Assembly (NCBI RefSeq): GCF_022809125.1
Contig: NZ_JALGBI010000001.1
Coordinates: 1,116,001 to 1,180,000, forward strand
Reading direction: 5' to 3'
DNA length: 64,000 bases
Source of the DNA: Variovorax terrae
GTDB taxonomy: Bacteria; Pseudomonadota; Gammaproteobacteria; Burkholderiales; Burkholderiaceae_C
Numbering within the stretch: the first letter of the stretch is position 1; each line of letters starts with the position of its first letter. The notes under the pieces were generated by a model. That model saw only the letters and a list, made by a program, of their open reading frames with translations, was not told the DNA's origin and ran no database searches. Made by a program: the position numbers and the translations under genes. This document shows, one piece after another, positions 19,893 through 32,963 of this stretch.

Positions 19893-20684
19893 CTACTGCA
19901 GCAGCCAGGCCAGCTCTTCCGGCGTGAAGCCGGCCTGCCGGCGCGCCGCTTCGTTGAAGGGCGGCTTGAGCCGGGGGGCTTCGTAGCGCTGGACCAGCAC
20001 GCCGTAGTGGCGCACGGGGTCGAGCCCGTCGCGCGCGCACAGTTGCCGGTACCAGTGGTTGCCGATCGCCACGTGGCCGACCTCGTCGCGCAGGATGAGG
20101 TCGAGAATCTCCACCGCGCGCAGCGCATCAGGCGTGCCCACCTTGCGCAGCTTGGCCTGGATCTGGGGCGTGGCGTCGAGCCCGCGCGCCTCCAGGGTGC
20201 GCGGCACCAGCGCCATGCGCGCCACGATGTCGCCGCGGGTCTTCTCGCACATGGCCCACAGGCCGTCGTGCGCGCTGAAGTCGCCGTAGTCGTGGCCCAT
20301 GCCCTGCAGGTGCTCGCGCAGCAGCGTGAAATGCAAGGCCTCCTCGGCGGCCACGCGCAGCCAGTCGAGATGGAACTCGCGCGGCATGCCGTCGAAGCGC
20401 CAGACCGCGTCGAGCGCCAGATTGATGGCGTTGAATTCGATGTGGCAGATCGAATGGATCAGCGCGGCCCGGCCCTCGGGCGTGAAGGGCGAGCGCCTGG
20501 GCACCTGCAGGTGGGCGATCAGGGCCGGGCACGGCGGGCGCCCCGGCAGGCCGGCGGGCTCGGCCGGAGGCTGGCCTGCTATCGAAAACATAGCTGCCTG
20601 CGACCACAGGGCCTGGACTTCAGCCACTTTGGAGGCCGGATCGGGGGTTTGAAGGGCGGCAAGGGCACGCTGGCGCAGATCCAT
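19893..20684 (-). CDS. DUF455 ferritin-like domain protein
   Basis: A 263-aa protein matching the DUF455 (PF04305) ferritin-like four-helix family. It has candidate di-metal ligands in [29 protein letters not shown] and [13 protein letters not shown]. Relatives resemble MiaE-type hydroxylases, but the substrate is unknown. Codons about 15-36 ([20 protein letters not shown]) come from a dispersed repeat that reads through in frame, so this N-terminal stretch is probably not part of the ancestral protein. Confidence 0.85.
   Translation of the reverse strand: MDLRQRALAALQTPDPASKVAEVQALWSQAAMFSIAGQPPAEPAGLPGRPPCPALIAHLQVPRRSPFTPEGRAALIHSICHIEFNAINLALDAVWRFDGMPREFHLDWLRVAAEEALHFTLLREHLQGMGHDYGDFSAHDGLWAMCEKTRGDIVARMALVPRTLEARGLDATPQIQAKLRKVGTPDALRAVEILDLILRDEVGHVAIGNHWYRQLCARDGLDPVRHYGVLVQRYEAPRLKPPFNEAARRQAGFTPEELAWLLQ
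20577..20642 (+). repeat. Dispersed Comamonadaceae-type repeat, copy 2, inside a gene
   Basis: TGCTATCGAAAACATAGC forms the terminal hairpin, then TGCCTGCG, AGGGCCTGGACTT and GGAGGCCGGAT follow, the block order I recall for this repeat family in Comamonadaceae. It sits wholly inside the N-terminal coding part of the DUF455 gene without breaking the frame. Confidence 0.7.
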
Positions 20685-20718
20685 CCCTACAATTCTAGTT
20701 TTTGCGAGGATTCAGGCG

Positions 20719-21243
20719 ATGGCCATTTACGAACTCGACGGCGCAGCGCCGAAACTCGGCGCCGGCGCCTGGGTCGCCGACAGCGCCCAGGTGATCGGCG
20801 CGGTGGAACTGGCGGACAACGCCAGCGTCTGGTTCGGCGCGGTGATCCGCGGCGACACCGAGACCCTCAGGATCGGGCGCAACAGCAACATCCAGGACCT
20901 GAGCGTGCTGCATGCCGACATCGGCTACCCGCTCACGATCGGCGACAACGTGACGGTGGGCCACCAGGTCATGCTGCACGGCTGCACCGTCGGCGACAAC
21001 ACGCTGATCGGCATCCAGGCCGTGGTGCTCAACGGCGCGAAGATCGGGCGCAACTGCATCGTGGGCGCCGGCAGCGTGGTGACCGAGGGCAAGGAGTTCC
21101 CCGACAACTCGCTGATCATCGGCGCGCCGGCCAAGGTGGTGCGCACGCTGGACGAGGCCGCGGCCGCCAGGCTGCGCCAGAGCGCCGAGCACTACGTTGA
21201 GAACGCCCACCGCTTCGCCCGCGGCCTGAAGAAGATCGCCTGA
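20719..21243 (+). CDS. Gamma-class carbonic anhydrase family protein
   Basis: Left-handed beta-helix protein of 174 aa with hexapeptide repeats. Ligand histidines and neighbours are seen in [29 protein letters not shown], where three His residues are spaced as in YrdA/PaaY proteins. It probably binds zinc or iron as a trimer in the cytosol. It overlaps hslO by 1 bp (TGATG), so the two are translationally coupled. Confidence 0.92.
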   Translation: MAIYELDGAAPKLGAGAWVADSAQVIGAVELADNASVWFGAVIRGDTETLRIGRNSNIQDLSVLHADIGYPLTIGDNVTVGHQVMLHGCTVGDNTLIGIQAVVLNGAKIGRNCIVGAGSVVTEGKEFPDNSLIIGAPAKVVRTLDEAAAARLRQSAEHYVENAHRFARGLKKIA

Positions 21244-22220
21244 TGTCGGAGCTGCACAAATTCCTGTTCGACGGCCTGCCGGTGCGCGGCATGATCGTGC
21301 GCCTGACCGACGCCTGGACCGAGATCCTGCGCCGGCGCGCCGGCAACAGCGCGACCGGGGCCTACCCGGCGCCGGTCAGCGAGCTGCTGGGCGAGATGGC
21401 CGCGGCCGGCGTGCTGATGCAGTCCAACATCAAGTTCAACGGCGCGCTGGTGCTGCAGATCTTCGGCGACGGCCCGGTGAAGGTGGCGGTGGCCGAGGTG
21501 CAGCACGACCTGAGCCTGCGCGCCACGGCCAAGGTGATGGGCGAGGTGCCCGAAGGCGCGCGCCTGAGCGACATGGTGAATGCCGGCAACCAGGGGCGCT
21601 GCGCCATCACGCTCGACCCGAAGGACCGCTTCCCGGGCCAGCAGCCCTACCAGGGCGTGGTGCCGCTGTTCGGCGACCAGCGCCAGAAGCTGGACCGGCT
21701 CAGCGACGTGCTGCAGCACTACATGCTGCAAAGCGAGCAGCTCGATACCACGCTGGTGCTGGCCGCCAACGGCGAGGTGGCGGCGGGGCTGATGATCCAG
21801 CGCCTGCCGGTGCAGGGCGAGGGCAATCTCGCCGGCAGCCTGGTCAGCCGGGCCAACGAAGACGAGATCGGCCGCAACGAGGACTACAACCGCATCGCCA
21901 CGCTGGCGGCCAGCCTGACGCGCGAGGAACTGCTGACGCTCGACGTGGACACCGTCCTGCGCCGCCTGTTCTGGGAGGAGAAGCTGCTGCGCTTCGAGCC
22001 GCAGCGGCCGCGCTTCGCCTGCACCTGCAGCCGCGAGCGCGTGGGCAACATGATCCGCGGCCTGGGCGCGCAGGAGGCCGAGGAGATCATCGCCGAGCGC
22101 GGCGACATCGAGGTGGGCTGCGATTTCTGCGGCCGCCAGTACCGCTTCGACGCGGTGGACGCGGCGCAGATCTTCAAGGCGCCGGGCGACCAGCCGCCTT
22201 CGAGCCCAGCAGTCCAGTGA
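21243..22220 (+). CDS. hslO: Redox-regulated chaperone Hsp33
   Basis: Cytosolic holdase activated by oxidation, 325 aa. The C-terminal zinc switch is complete: CTCSRERV followed by CDFC near residues 260-300. It is coupled to the upstream carbonic-anhydrase-like gene. The last 47 bp overlap the convergent kinase gene, giving an unusual 3'-3' coding overlap. Confidence 0.95.
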   Translation: MSELHKFLFDGLPVRGMIVRLTDAWTEILRRRAGNSATGAYPAPVSELLGEMAAAGVLMQSNIKFNGALVLQIFGDGPVKVAVAEVQHDLSLRATAKVMGEVPEGARLSDMVNAGNQGRCAITLDPKDRFPGQQPYQGVVPLFGDQRQKLDRLSDVLQHYMLQSEQLDTTLVLAANGEVAAGLMIQRLPVQGEGNLAGSLVSRANEDEIGRNEDYNRIATLAASLTREELLTLDVDTVLRRLFWEEKLLRFEPQRPRFACTCSRERVGNMIRGLGAQEAEEIIAERGDIEVGCDFCGRQYRFDAVDAAQIFKAPGDQPPSSPAVQ

Positions 22221-22860
22221 ACAGCCGGTGCTCGCAGTCCGGGTCGCTGCATTTTTCGCAGACCCAGGCCCAGGCGCCGGTTTTTGAAGGAAATTGGCCA
22301 GATGTCCTCGTCGGGTGGTCATTTGTTGCTATTGAATCGATAGCATTGAGGGCGTTGCGCAGGCGCTCGCCCTCCAGGCCGTACACCACCTGGTAGGCCA
22401 CGCCGGCACGCGCAAGCGCCGCGCGCAGCAGCGCATCGACCGGCTCGCGCACATGGGCGCCGTCGCGCTGCAGGCCGTCGGCCACCCAGGGCAGATCCAG
22501 CCCGGTGACCAGGGTCAGGTGGTAGCGGCGCTGGTGGGCCTCGGCGGCGGCGTACAGCGAGGTGTCGCCAAACAGCAGCTCGCTGTAGATGGCGGTCATC
22601 AGCGGCGTGGTGTCGGCGATGACCACGCTGCCGGCGGCGGCTGCCGCCTCCACGCGCCGCTGCTGTTCCTGCGCGATGGCGGCCTGCTCGTCGGCGCGCG
22701 GCGTGCGGCCCTCCCGGTCGCACCATTCGCGCAGCAGCTCGGGCACCACGGTGGCCGGCCGGCCCTGGGCGCGCAGATGCGCCGCCAGCTGGAGCGCGAG
22801 CTGGGTCTTGCCGGTGCTCTCGGCGCCGAGCAAGGCGATCTGGCAGGGAGCCGATGCCAT
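22174..22860 (-). CDS. NadR-like AAA ATPase / nicotinamide riboside kinase
   Basis: A 228-aa P-loop protein (Walker A GAESTGKTQ, residues about 10-18) resembling the ribosylnicotinamide kinase domain of NadR; the NMN adenylyltransferase domain is absent. It lies 8 bp after pnuC, so the pair would import and phosphorylate nicotinamide riboside. Codons for AIDSIATNDHPTRTSGQFPS derive from a dispersed repeat. Beyond it is a Cys-rich tail (VCEKCSDPDCEH), and the final 47 bp overlap hslO. The ATG at 22860 is the only good start. Confidence 0.85.
   Translation of the reverse strand: MASAPCQIALLGAESTGKTQLALQLAAHLRAQGRPATVVPELLREWCDREGRTPRADEQAAIAQEQQRRVEAAAAAGSVVIADTTPLMTAIYSELLFGDTSLYAAAEAHQRRYHLTLVTGLDLPWVADGLQRDGAHVREPVDALLRAALARAGVAYQVVYGLEGERLRNALNAIDSIATNDHPTRTSGQFPSKTGAWAWVCEKCSDPDCEHRLFTGLLGSKAAGRPAP
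22280..22350 (+). repeat. Dispersed Comamonadaceae-type repeat, copy 3, inside a gene
   Basis: It begins TTTTTGAAGGAAATTGGCC, continues GTCCTCGTCGGGTGGTCATT and ends in the hairpin TTGCTATTGAATCGATAGCA. It lies within the NadR-like kinase gene and is translated in frame as part of that protein. Confidence 0.75.
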
Positions 22861-22868
22861 GGCGGTTC

Positions 22869-23471
22869 TCAGAGCTGGCGCCGCCAGGCGCGCCAGCCCA
22901 CCACGCTCAGGACCGCGAACAGCGCGTAGAGGATCACCGTGAGCCACAGGCCCTTGTAGGCGAACAGGCCCACGCCGACCGCGTTCACGGCGATCCACAG
23001 CAGCCAGTTCTCGATGAACTTGCGGCCCAGCAGGAACTGGCCGACCACGCTGACGGCGGTGGGAAAGGCGTCCCACCAGGGCACGTCGGTGTCGGTGAAG
23101 TGCTTGAGGAACAGCCCGGTGGCGGGCCAGAGCAGGGCGCAGGCGGCGAGGGTGCCGATCCGGCCCGCGCGGCCGAGCCGCATGACGGCGAGCGCGCTGC
23201 CGTCGCCGCGCCGCCCGCGCAGCCACTGGAACCAGCCCCAGAACGCCACCACGGCAAAGAAGACCTGCAGCGAGGCATCGCCATACAGCCGGTGGCGCCA
23301 GAACAGCGCAAAGTACATCAGCGAGCTGACGATGGCCAGCGGCCAGCCCCAGTGGATCTCGCGGATGTTGCAGCCCACCATGGCCAGCGCCAGCACGAAG
23401 GCGGCCACCTCCAGCCAGGTGGTGGGCGAACCCCAGAGGGTGAACGCCTCGGCGAACAGCCACTCAAGCAT
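22869..23471 (-). CDS. pnuC: Nicotinamide riboside transporter PnuC
   Basis: Inner-membrane transporter of 200 aa with about seven hydrophobic segments and the PnuC-typical pattern NIREIHWGWPLAIVSSLMYF and GDASLQVFFAVVAFWGWFQW. It facilitates nicotinamide riboside uptake that is trapped by phosphorylation. The kinase expected to do this is encoded immediately downstream. Confidence 0.92.
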   Translation of the reverse strand: MLEWLFAEAFTLWGSPTTWLEVAAFVLALAMVGCNIREIHWGWPLAIVSSLMYFALFWRHRLYGDASLQVFFAVVAFWGWFQWLRGRRGDGSALAVMRLGRAGRIGTLAACALLWPATGLFLKHFTDTDVPWWDAFPTAVSVVGQFLLGRKFIENWLLWIAVNAVGVGLFAYKGLWLTVILYALFAVLSVVGWRAWRRQL

Positions 23472-23500
23472 CAGGCGAAGAAGGCCGGGCCGCTGGTGTT

Positions 23501-23546
23501 GCCCCCTGCAGGGGGGAGGCGCAGCGAAGCGGAGCCTGGGGGGAGC
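23501..23546 (+). repeat. GC-rich palindromic repeat between pnuC and ftsB
   Basis: CCCCCTGCAGGGGG is followed by AGGCGCAGCGAAGCGGAGC and a run of six G. The core GCGCAGCG-N2-GCGGAGC-N-TGGGGGG recurs at 60631-60654. The end abuts the stop codon of ftsB, and the element may serve as its terminator. Confidence 0.6.
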
Positions 23547-23822
23547 TCATCGCGCAATCTGCACGTAGATCTCGTTGGGTTTGACCATGCCGAGTTCCAT
23601 GCGCGCTTTTTCCTCCACCATCTCGAGGCCCTCCTTGAGGTCGCGCACTTCTGCCGCGAGGCGGTCGTTGGCTTGCTGGGCCTGCGCGTTCTGCAGCCGC
23701 TGTGCATCCAGCTTCTGCTGCATCTGGGTCACGTTGGGAAGGCTGCCTCGCCCGAACCACAGCTGCGCGTGCACGATCCCGAGCAGCACCAGCAGGATGA
23801 CCGGAACGAGGCGGTTGCCCAT
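23547..23822 (-). CDS. ftsB: Cell division protein FtsB
   Basis: Small bitopic divisome protein, 91 aa. One N-terminal membrane segment (LVPVILLVLLGIVHAQLWFG) is followed by a coiled coil (residues about 30-70) and the family end motif ARMELGMVKPNEIYVQI. It bridges FtsL and FtsQ. Its position just downstream of eno is the usual one in proteobacteria. Confidence 0.93.
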   Translation of the reverse strand: MGNRLVPVILLVLLGIVHAQLWFGRGSLPNVTQMQQKLDAQRLQNAQAQQANDRLAAEVRDLKEGLEMVEEKARMELGMVKPNEIYVQIAR

Positions 23823-23929
23823 GGCCGCTCAGGTCCTCGCCGGGCCGCTTGCAGCGAGGCCCAGGCCTCCGGGAAGCCGTGCAGCGGCACGGCCGCGGGC
23901 GTGGAGGGTGGCCGCCATGCGCTTGCGGG

Positions 23930-25246
<1,317 letters not shown>

Positions 25247-25537
25247 TCAGGCGCCTTCGACCAGCACCATGCGCATCACGGCCGCGCCCTGGCGCGCCTG
25301 GCGCGCGGCATCGTACTCGACCGAATCGTTGAAGGCGCGGGCCTGTTCGACCGAAGGGAATTTGAGCAGCACCAGCCGGGTGGGGGCCCAGTCGCCCTCC
25401 AGTACCTCGATGCTGCCGCCGCGCACGCAGACCTCGGCGCCATGCGCCTTCATGGCGAGGGTGGACAGCTTCTTGTACTCTTCGTATTGCGCGGGGTTGG
25501 TGACGGTGACGTTGGCGATGATGTAGGCACTGCTCAT
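25247..25537 (-). CDS. DUF1330 domain protein
   Basis: A 96-aa small alpha/beta protein of the DUF1330 (PF07045) dimeric ferredoxin-like family (YIIANVTVTNPAQYEEYKKL; PTRLVLLKFPSVEQARAFNDS). No enzymatic role is established. It is 11 bp from kdsA and 33 bp from eno, so probably part of the same transcript. Confidence 0.85.
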   Translation of the reverse strand: MSSAYIIANVTVTNPAQYEEYKKLSTLAMKAHGAEVCVRGGSIEVLEGDWAPTRLVLLKFPSVEQARAFNDSVEYDAARQARQGAAVMRMVLVEGA

Positions 25538-25548
25538 GGGGATGTTCT

Positions 25549-28115
<2,567 letters not shown>

Positions 28116-28184
28116 TTATAGGCGGGTCGCCTGTTCCCTTCGCCGTGAAGGCCTTGCGGCCGTCAAACTGATACATTCCTGCCC

Positions 28185-29405
28185 ATGAACGAGCTTGCCG
28201 GCAAACACGTGGTTCTGGGTCTGACGGGCGGCATCGCCTGCTACAAGGCGGCCGAGTTGTGCCGCGCGCTGATCAAGGCCGGCGCCACCGTGCAGGTGGT
28301 GATGACCGAGGCCGCCGAGCAGTTCATCACGCCGGTGACGATGCAGGCGCTGAGCAACCGGCCGGTCTACGGCTCGCAGTGGGACAGCCGCGAAGCCAAC
28401 AACATGCCGCACATCAACCTCTCGCGCGAGGCCGATGCGATTCTCATCGCGCCGTGCAGCGCCGACTTCATGGCCAAGCTGCTGCATGGGCGGGCCGACG
28501 AGCTGTTGAGCCTGATGTGCCTGGCGCGCCCGATCGAGCAGGTGCCGCTGCTGATTGCGCCCGCGATGAACCGCGAGATGTGGGCGCACCCGGCCACGCA
28601 GCGCAACATGGCGCAGCTCAGCGCCGACGGCGCCACCATCCTCGGCGTGGGCAGCGGCTTCCAGGCCTGCGGCGAAACCGGCGACGGCCGCATGCTGGAG
28701 CCGCCCGAGCTGCTCGAGGACATCATCGCCTTCTTCAGCCCCAAGCCGCTGGCCGGCCAGACCGTGCTGGTGACGGCGGGGCCGACCTACGAGGCGATCG
28801 ACCCGGTGCGCGGCATCACCAACCTGTCGAGCGGCAAGATGGGCTTTGCCATCGCGCGCGCGGCGCGCGAGGCGGGCGCCCAGGTCACGCTGGTGGCCGG
28901 GCCCGTGAGCCTGCCCACGCCGCGCGGCGTCACACGGGTGGACGTGCGTTCGGCGCGCGAGATGCTGCAGGCCGTGCAGCAGCAGGTGCCGGCGGCGACG
29001 GTGTTCGTCGCCACCGCCGCGGTGGCCGACTGGCGGCCCGCCGCGCCGGCCGAGCAGAAGATCAAGAAGGACGGCTCGGGCCAGGCGCCCGCGCTGGCCT
29101 TCACCGAAAACCCCGACATCCTGGCCACGGTGGCGCAGTCGGCGCGCGCGGCCAGCGGTGCGCTGTTCTGCGTGGGCTTTGCGGCCGAGAGCCAGGACCT
29201 CGCCGCCAACGCCCAGGCCAAGCGCGTGCGCAAGCAGGTGCCGCTGCTGGTGGGCAACCTCGGGCCGGCCACTTTCGGGCAGGACGACAACGCGCTGCTG
29301 CTGGTGGACGCGCAGGGCACGCAGGAGCTGCCGCGCGCGCCCAAGCTCGAGCTTGCTCGCAAATTGATAGCAGAGATTGACCGCAGGATGCGGACCTCCG
29401 CCTGA
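28185..29405 (+). CDS. coaBC: Bifunctional phosphopantothenoylcysteine decarboxylase/phosphopantothenate-cysteine ligase
   Basis: Two consecutive steps of coenzyme A synthesis in one 406-aa protein. The N-terminal flavoprotein domain ([23 protein letters not shown]) is CoaC; the C-terminal half ([25 protein letters not shown]) is CoaB. The last about 17 codons ([14 protein letters not shown]) are encoded by a dispersed repeat, so the native C-terminus has been replaced or extended. dut follows after 16 bp. Confidence 0.96.
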   Translation: MNELAGKHVVLGLTGGIACYKAAELCRALIKAGATVQVVMTEAAEQFITPVTMQALSNRPVYGSQWDSREANNMPHINLSREADAILIAPCSADFMAKLLHGRADELLSLMCLARPIEQVPLLIAPAMNREMWAHPATQRNMAQLSADGATILGVGSGFQACGETGDGRMLEPPELLEDIIAFFSPKPLAGQTVLVTAGPTYEAIDPVRGITNLSSGKMGFAIARAAREAGAQVTLVAGPVSLPTPRGVTRVDVRSAREMLQAVQQQVPAATVFVATAAVADWRPAAPAEQKIKKDGSGQAPALAFTENPDILATVAQSARAASGALFCVGFAAESQDLAANAQAKRVRKQVPLLVGNLGPATFGQDDNALLLVDAQGTQELPRAPKLELARKLIAEIDRRMRTSA

Positions 29406-29416
29406 TTTCTTTCAAA
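29350..29416 (-). repeat. Dispersed Comamonadaceae-type repeat, copy 4, at the coaBC end
   Basis: On the minus strand this reads TTTTGAAAGAAATCAGGCGG, then AGGTCCGCATCCTGCGGTC and a degenerate hairpin GCTATCAATTTGCGAGC. It supplies the last codons and stop of coaBC and ends 5 bp before dut. Confidence 0.75.
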
Positions 29417-29421
29417 ATTCC

Positions 29422-29868
29422 ATGAATATCGACGTCAAGATCCTTGATCCGCGCATGACGGATCAGCTCCCCGCCTATGCCACGCCCGGCAGCGCCGGCC
29501 TCGACCTGCGCGCCTGCCTGGACGCGCCGCTCACGCTGGCGCCCAACGCCTGGCAACTGGTGCCCACCGGCATCGCGATCTACCTGCAGGACCCGGGCTA
29601 CGCCGCCTTGATCCTGCCGCGCTCGGGCCTGGGCCACAAGCACGGCATCGTGCTCGGCAACCTGGTGGGCCTGATCGACAGCGACTACCAGGGCCAGCTC
29701 ATGGTGAGCGCCTGGAACCGCAGCGACGTGGCCTTCACCATCGAGCCGATGGAGCGCATCGCGCAACTCGTGATCGTGCCGGTGGTGCAGGCGCGGTTCA
29801 AGGTGGTGAGCGAATTCCCCGCCAGCCAGCGCGGCGAGGGCGGCTACGGCTCCACCGGCAAGGGCTGA
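29422..29868 (+). CDS. dut: dUTP diphosphatase
   Basis: Trimeric dUTPase of 148 aa that removes dUTP and supplies dUMP. All five motifs are present: [42 protein letters not shown] and the C-terminal [10 protein letters not shown]. The ATG at 29422 is 16 bp after coaBC, a common gene pair. Confidence 0.97.
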   Translation: MNIDVKILDPRMTDQLPAYATPGSAGLDLRACLDAPLTLAPNAWQLVPTGIAIYLQDPGYAALILPRSGLGHKHGIVLGNLVGLIDSDYQGQLMVSAWNRSDVAFTIEPMERIAQLVIVPVVQARFKVVSEFPASQRGEGGYGSTGKG

Positions 29869-30052
29869 GCGCCCGCCGGCCGCGCCGCGGCTGTCGGCGC
29901 ACTCCTACAAGGCATGGTGCCCCCGGCCCACAGGGGCTGGCGCGGCTGCCTGACCGCGCGCCGCCGCCGGCTGGCCTGTAATGAAGTGAAGGCGTGTGCG
30001 CGGCAAGGCCCTTGCGGCGCACACAGGGTTCACCCATTCACAGGAGATTCCC

Positions 30053-30580
30053 ATGCGCACGCATTCACGCATTGTTTCCACGGTGTTGACGGCCGCCCTG
30101 CTGGCGGCGCTGGCGGCCTGCGGGGCGCCAGCGCCGGCGCCGCAGGAGCAGATGGCCACGCCGTACTACCCGGCGCCGGCCTACCAGGCGCCGGTGGCGG
30201 CTCCCACCTACCAGGCACCGGCCACCGCGCCGGCCTATGTCGAGTACGGGCGCGTGGCCAACATCGAGATGATCCGCACCACCGACCCGGGCCGCACCAG
30301 CGGAGCCGGTGCCGTGATCGGCGGGCTGGCCGGCGCCGTGATCGGCCACCAGATCGGCGGCGGCCTCGGCAAGGACCTGGCCACGGCGGCGGGCGCCGTC
30401 GGCGGTGCCGTGGTGGGCAACAACGTCGAGCGGAACAACCGGACGCAGGAGCGCGACAGCTACCGCGTCTCGATCCAGGTGGACAACGGCGCCTACCGCT
30501 CGTTCAACGTGGCTTCGCCGGGCGACCTGCGCATCGGCGACCGCGTGCGGCTCGAGAACAACCAGATCTTCCGGATGTAA
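30053..30580 (+). CDS. Glycine-zipper 2TM lipoprotein (SlyB/PcP-like)
   Basis: Outer-membrane lipoprotein of 175 aa. The ATG at 30053 follows CAGGAG; the lipobox is LAALAAC with Cys near 24. A Pro/Ala-rich linker (APAYQAPVAAPTYQAP) leads to the glycine-zipper segment GAGAVIGGLAGAVIGHQIGG (about 84-103) and a C-terminal beta-rich part ending LENNQIFRM. Relatives stabilise the outer membrane; the exact role is unknown. Confidence 0.85.
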   Translation: MRTHSRIVSTVLTAALLAALAACGAPAPAPQEQMATPYYPAPAYQAPVAAPTYQAPATAPAYVEYGRVANIEMIRTTDPGRTSGAGAVIGGLAGAVIGHQIGGGLGKDLATAAGAVGGAVVGNNVERNNRTQERDSYRVSIQVDNGAYRSFNVASPGDLRIGDRVRLENNQIFRM

Positions 30581-30604
30581 GCCGAACGCTGCGGCGCCGG
30601 GCCT

Positions 30605-31123
30605 TCAGTGCAGCAGGCTGCCGCCGGGCGCCTGCGGCTGCACCTTGAAGAAGCCGGTGCCGGCCGTGCCGCGCCCGATCTCCTCCTCGGTGGCATCGCG
30701 CACGGCTTCCACCCGCAGGCTGAGGCGGATCGCGATGCCCGCGAGCGGGTGGTTGCCGTCCAGCACCACATGCTCGGGGTAGATCTCGGTCACGGTGTAG
30801 AGCAGATTCCTGGGCGCGTCGGGGTTGCCGCCGGCCGGCAGGCCTTCGTAGGTCATGCCTTCCTCGAGTTCGGCCGGGAACAGGCTGCGCGGTTCGAGGA
30901 AGACCAGCTGGTCGTCGTAGTCGCCGAAGGCCTGCTCGGGTTCGAGGTGCAGGTCCAGCCGCGCGCCGGGCTCGTGGCCCTGCAGCGCTTCCTCGAGCTT
31001 TTCCAGCAGGTCATCGCCGCCCACCAGGAACTCCACCGGTTCGTCGAGCACGTCGAGCACTTCGCCGAGGGTGTCCTTGAGCGTCCAGGTCAGCGCGACC
31101 ACGCATTGTTGAGTGATTTCCAT
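30605..31123 (-). CDS. FKBP-type peptidyl-prolyl isomerase (SlyD-like)
   Basis: A 172-aa cytosolic isomerase/chaperone. FKBP elements are seen in VALTWTLKDTLGEVLD, EPEQAFGDYDDQLV and the family end VLDGNHPLAGIAIRLSLRV. The metal-binding His-rich tail of E. coli SlyD is missing. ATG at 31123; an upstream in-frame extension would run into the divergent oxygenase gene. Confidence 0.88.
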   Translation of the reverse strand: MEITQQCVVALTWTLKDTLGEVLDVLDEPVEFLVGGDDLLEKLEEALQGHEPGARLDLHLEPEQAFGDYDDQLVFLEPRSLFPAELEEGMTYEGLPAGGNPDAPRNLLYTVTEIYPEHVVLDGNHPLAGIAIRLSLRVEAVRDATEEEIGRGTAGTGFFKVQPQAPGGSLLH

Positions 31124-31178
31124 AGGAGAATTGTCGCAGTTTGGCGCCTGCGCCCGGTAACCGCACTTTTCAATTCCG

Positions 31179-32297
31179 ATGGACACCACCCAACCGTTGC
31201 CCCTGCTCGCGGGGCTGAGCCCGCAGCAGTTCATGAAGCGCCACTGGCAGAAAAAGCCCCTGCTGGTGCGCCAGGCCATACCCGGCCTGCGGCCGCTGCT
31301 GGACCGCGCGGAGTTGTTCGGGCTGGCGGCGCAGGAGGCGGTGGAGTCGCGCCTGGTGGTGCAGGGCACCGACGGCTGGCGCTTTCGGCGCGGCCCGCTG
31401 GCGCGCCGGGCCCTGCCGCCGCTCGGCCAGCCCGGCTGGACCCTGCTGGTGCAGGGCGTCGACCTGCACCACGACGGCATCCACGAGCTGCTCCAGCAGT
31501 TCCGCTTCGTGCCCGATGCCCGGCTGGACGACCTGATGATCAGCTATGCGAGCGACGGCGGCGGCGTCGGCCCGCATTTCGACAGCTACGACGTGTTTTT
31601 GCTGCAGGCCCACGGGCGGCGGCGCTGGCGCATCGGCCGGCAGACCGACTTCAGCCTGCGCGAGGGCGTGCCGCTGAAGATCCTCGCCAACTTCACGCCC
31701 GAGCAGGAGTTCGTGCTGGAGCCGGGCGACATGCTCTACCTGCCGCCGCGCTGGGCGCACGACGGCATCGCGGAAGGCGAGTGCATGACCTATTCCATCG
31801 GCTTTCGCTCGCCGGGCCGCGGCGAACTGGCGCGCGAGCTGCTGCAGCGCCTGGCCGACGACGCGCCGGAACTGGCCGGCGAGGCGCTCTACCGCGACCC
31901 GCGGCAGGAGGCGGTGGCGGCGCCCGGCGGCATTCCCGTGGCGCTGCAGGACTTCGCGCGCGAAGCGCTGCAGGCGGCGCTCAAGGACCCGCTGGCCCTG
32001 CCGCGCGCGCTCGGCGAGTCCCTGACCGAGCCCAAGGCCCAGGTCTGGTTCGAGGCCGGGCGGTCGCCGCGCCTGCGGCGCGGCGTCACGCTGGACCGGC
32101 GTACCCGCATGATGTTCGATGCGCACCACATCTTCATCAATGGCGAGAGCTACCGCGCCTCGGGCCGGGATGCCGCACTGATGCGGCGCCTGGCCGACCG
32201 GCGCGGGCTGGATGCGGCCGATCTGGCGGCCGCCGGGGCGGACGCGCTCGCGCTGCTGCGTTCCTGGTGCGAAGCGGGGTGGCTGCATGGACATTGA
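31179..32297 (+). CDS. Cupin/JmjC ribosomal oxygenase (RoxA/YcfD-like)
   Basis: A 2-oxoglutarate and Fe(II)-dependent oxygenase of 372 aa. E. coli YcfD hydroxylates an arginine of ribosomal protein L16. The metal-binding set is visible as HFDSYD (His and Asp in GVGPHFDSYDVFLLQ) and the distal His in YLPPRWAHDG. The C-terminal winged-helix-like part is present. It overlaps the next gene by 11 bp. Confidence 0.9.
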   Translation: MDTTQPLPLLAGLSPQQFMKRHWQKKPLLVRQAIPGLRPLLDRAELFGLAAQEAVESRLVVQGTDGWRFRRGPLARRALPPLGQPGWTLLVQGVDLHHDGIHELLQQFRFVPDARLDDLMISYASDGGGVGPHFDSYDVFLLQAHGRRRWRIGRQTDFSLREGVPLKILANFTPEQEFVLEPGDMLYLPPRWAHDGIAEGECMTYSIGFRSPGRGELARELLQRLADDAPELAGEALYRDPRQEAVAAPGGIPVALQDFAREALQAALKDPLALPRALGESLTEPKAQVWFEAGRSPRLRRGVTLDRRTRMMFDAHHIFINGESYRASGRDAALMRRLADRRGLDAADLAAAGADALALLRSWCEAGWLHGH

Positions 32298-32796
32298 CGA
32301 CACGGACGGCGGCGCGGCGCTGCCGCAGGGCCGGTTCTCGGGGCGCGAGGAGTTTCGCCAGCGGGTGCGCGATGCGCTGGCCTGCGCCGCGCGCGAGGGC
32401 TGGCGCGAGATCATCGTCAGCGACGCCACTTTCGAGGACTGGCCGCTGGGCGAGCGTGCGGTGGCCCAGGCGCTGCAGGACTGGTGTGTCGCCGGAAGGC
32501 GCTTCATCATGCTGGCCCAGCGCTACGACGAGGTGGTGCGCCAGCAGGCCCGCTTCGTCACCTGGCGCCAGACCTGGTCGCATCTGATCACCTGCTGGCG
32601 CTGCGCCTCGGCCGATGCGCTGGAGCTGCCCAGCGCGCTGTGGAGCCCCGGCTGGGTGATGCAGCGGCTGGACCCGGTGCGCAGCATCGGCGTCAGCGGC
32701 CGCGAGCCCGAACGCCGGGTGCTGCTGCGCGAATCACTGGACGAGTGGCTGCGCGAGGCCACCCCGGGATTCCCGAGCACCACGCTTGGCTTGTAA
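32287..32796 (+). CDS. Conserved hypothetical protein
   Basis: A 169-aa protein of unknown function, likely conserved next to roxA in relatives. It is rich in Trp and Arg (HLITCWRCASADALELP; SPGWVMQRLDPVRSIGV), has no signal or membrane segment and contains one CxxC (CWRC). ATG at 32287 overlaps the oxygenase end by 11 bp, suggesting coupling and a joint role. Confidence 0.7.
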   Translation: MDIDDTDGGAALPQGRFSGREEFRQRVRDALACAAREGWREIIVSDATFEDWPLGERAVAQALQDWCVAGRRFIMLAQRYDEVVRQQARFVTWRQTWSHLITCWRCASADALELPSALWSPGWVMQRLDPVRSIGVSGREPERRVLLRESLDEWLREATPGFPSTTLGL

Positions 32797-32848
32797 CCGG
32801 CCGTTGCTTTGTGGTAGGCAAACCGCACCATGTTGGGGGTTTCCCGCA

Positions 32849-32854
32849 TATAAT
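32849..32854 (+). promoter_or_regulatory. Candidate -10 box for the Ala-rich lipoprotein gene
   Basis: A perfect TATAAT sits in a relatively AT-rich gap; no good -35 is seen. The predicted leader of about 100 nt contains two potential stem-loops, GCAACG-N5-CGTTGC and the perfect palindrome at 32921-32938. Confidence 0.5.
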
Positions 32855-32920
32855 TTAAGGCTGAGTAGGAAGAGCTCGAGTCCTTTCGCTCGGTCACGGC
32901 AACGATAGGCGTTGCTTTTG

Positions 32921-32938
32921 ACAATTTCCGGAAATTGT
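32921..32938. repeat. Perfect 18-bp palindrome in the leader of the lipoprotein gene
   Basis: ACAATTTCCGGAAATTGT is fully self-complementary and lies 25 bp before the start codon, just before TATAAAAGGAAC. It could be an operator or a leader hairpin. Confidence 0.6.
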
Positions 32939-32963
32939 TCACCCGCTATAAAAGGAACCTGAA

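Noticed and set aside
23829..23929. Short frame after eno (MAATLHARG...)
   Set aside because: About 30 codons with no ribosome site or recognisable features; treated as intergenic.
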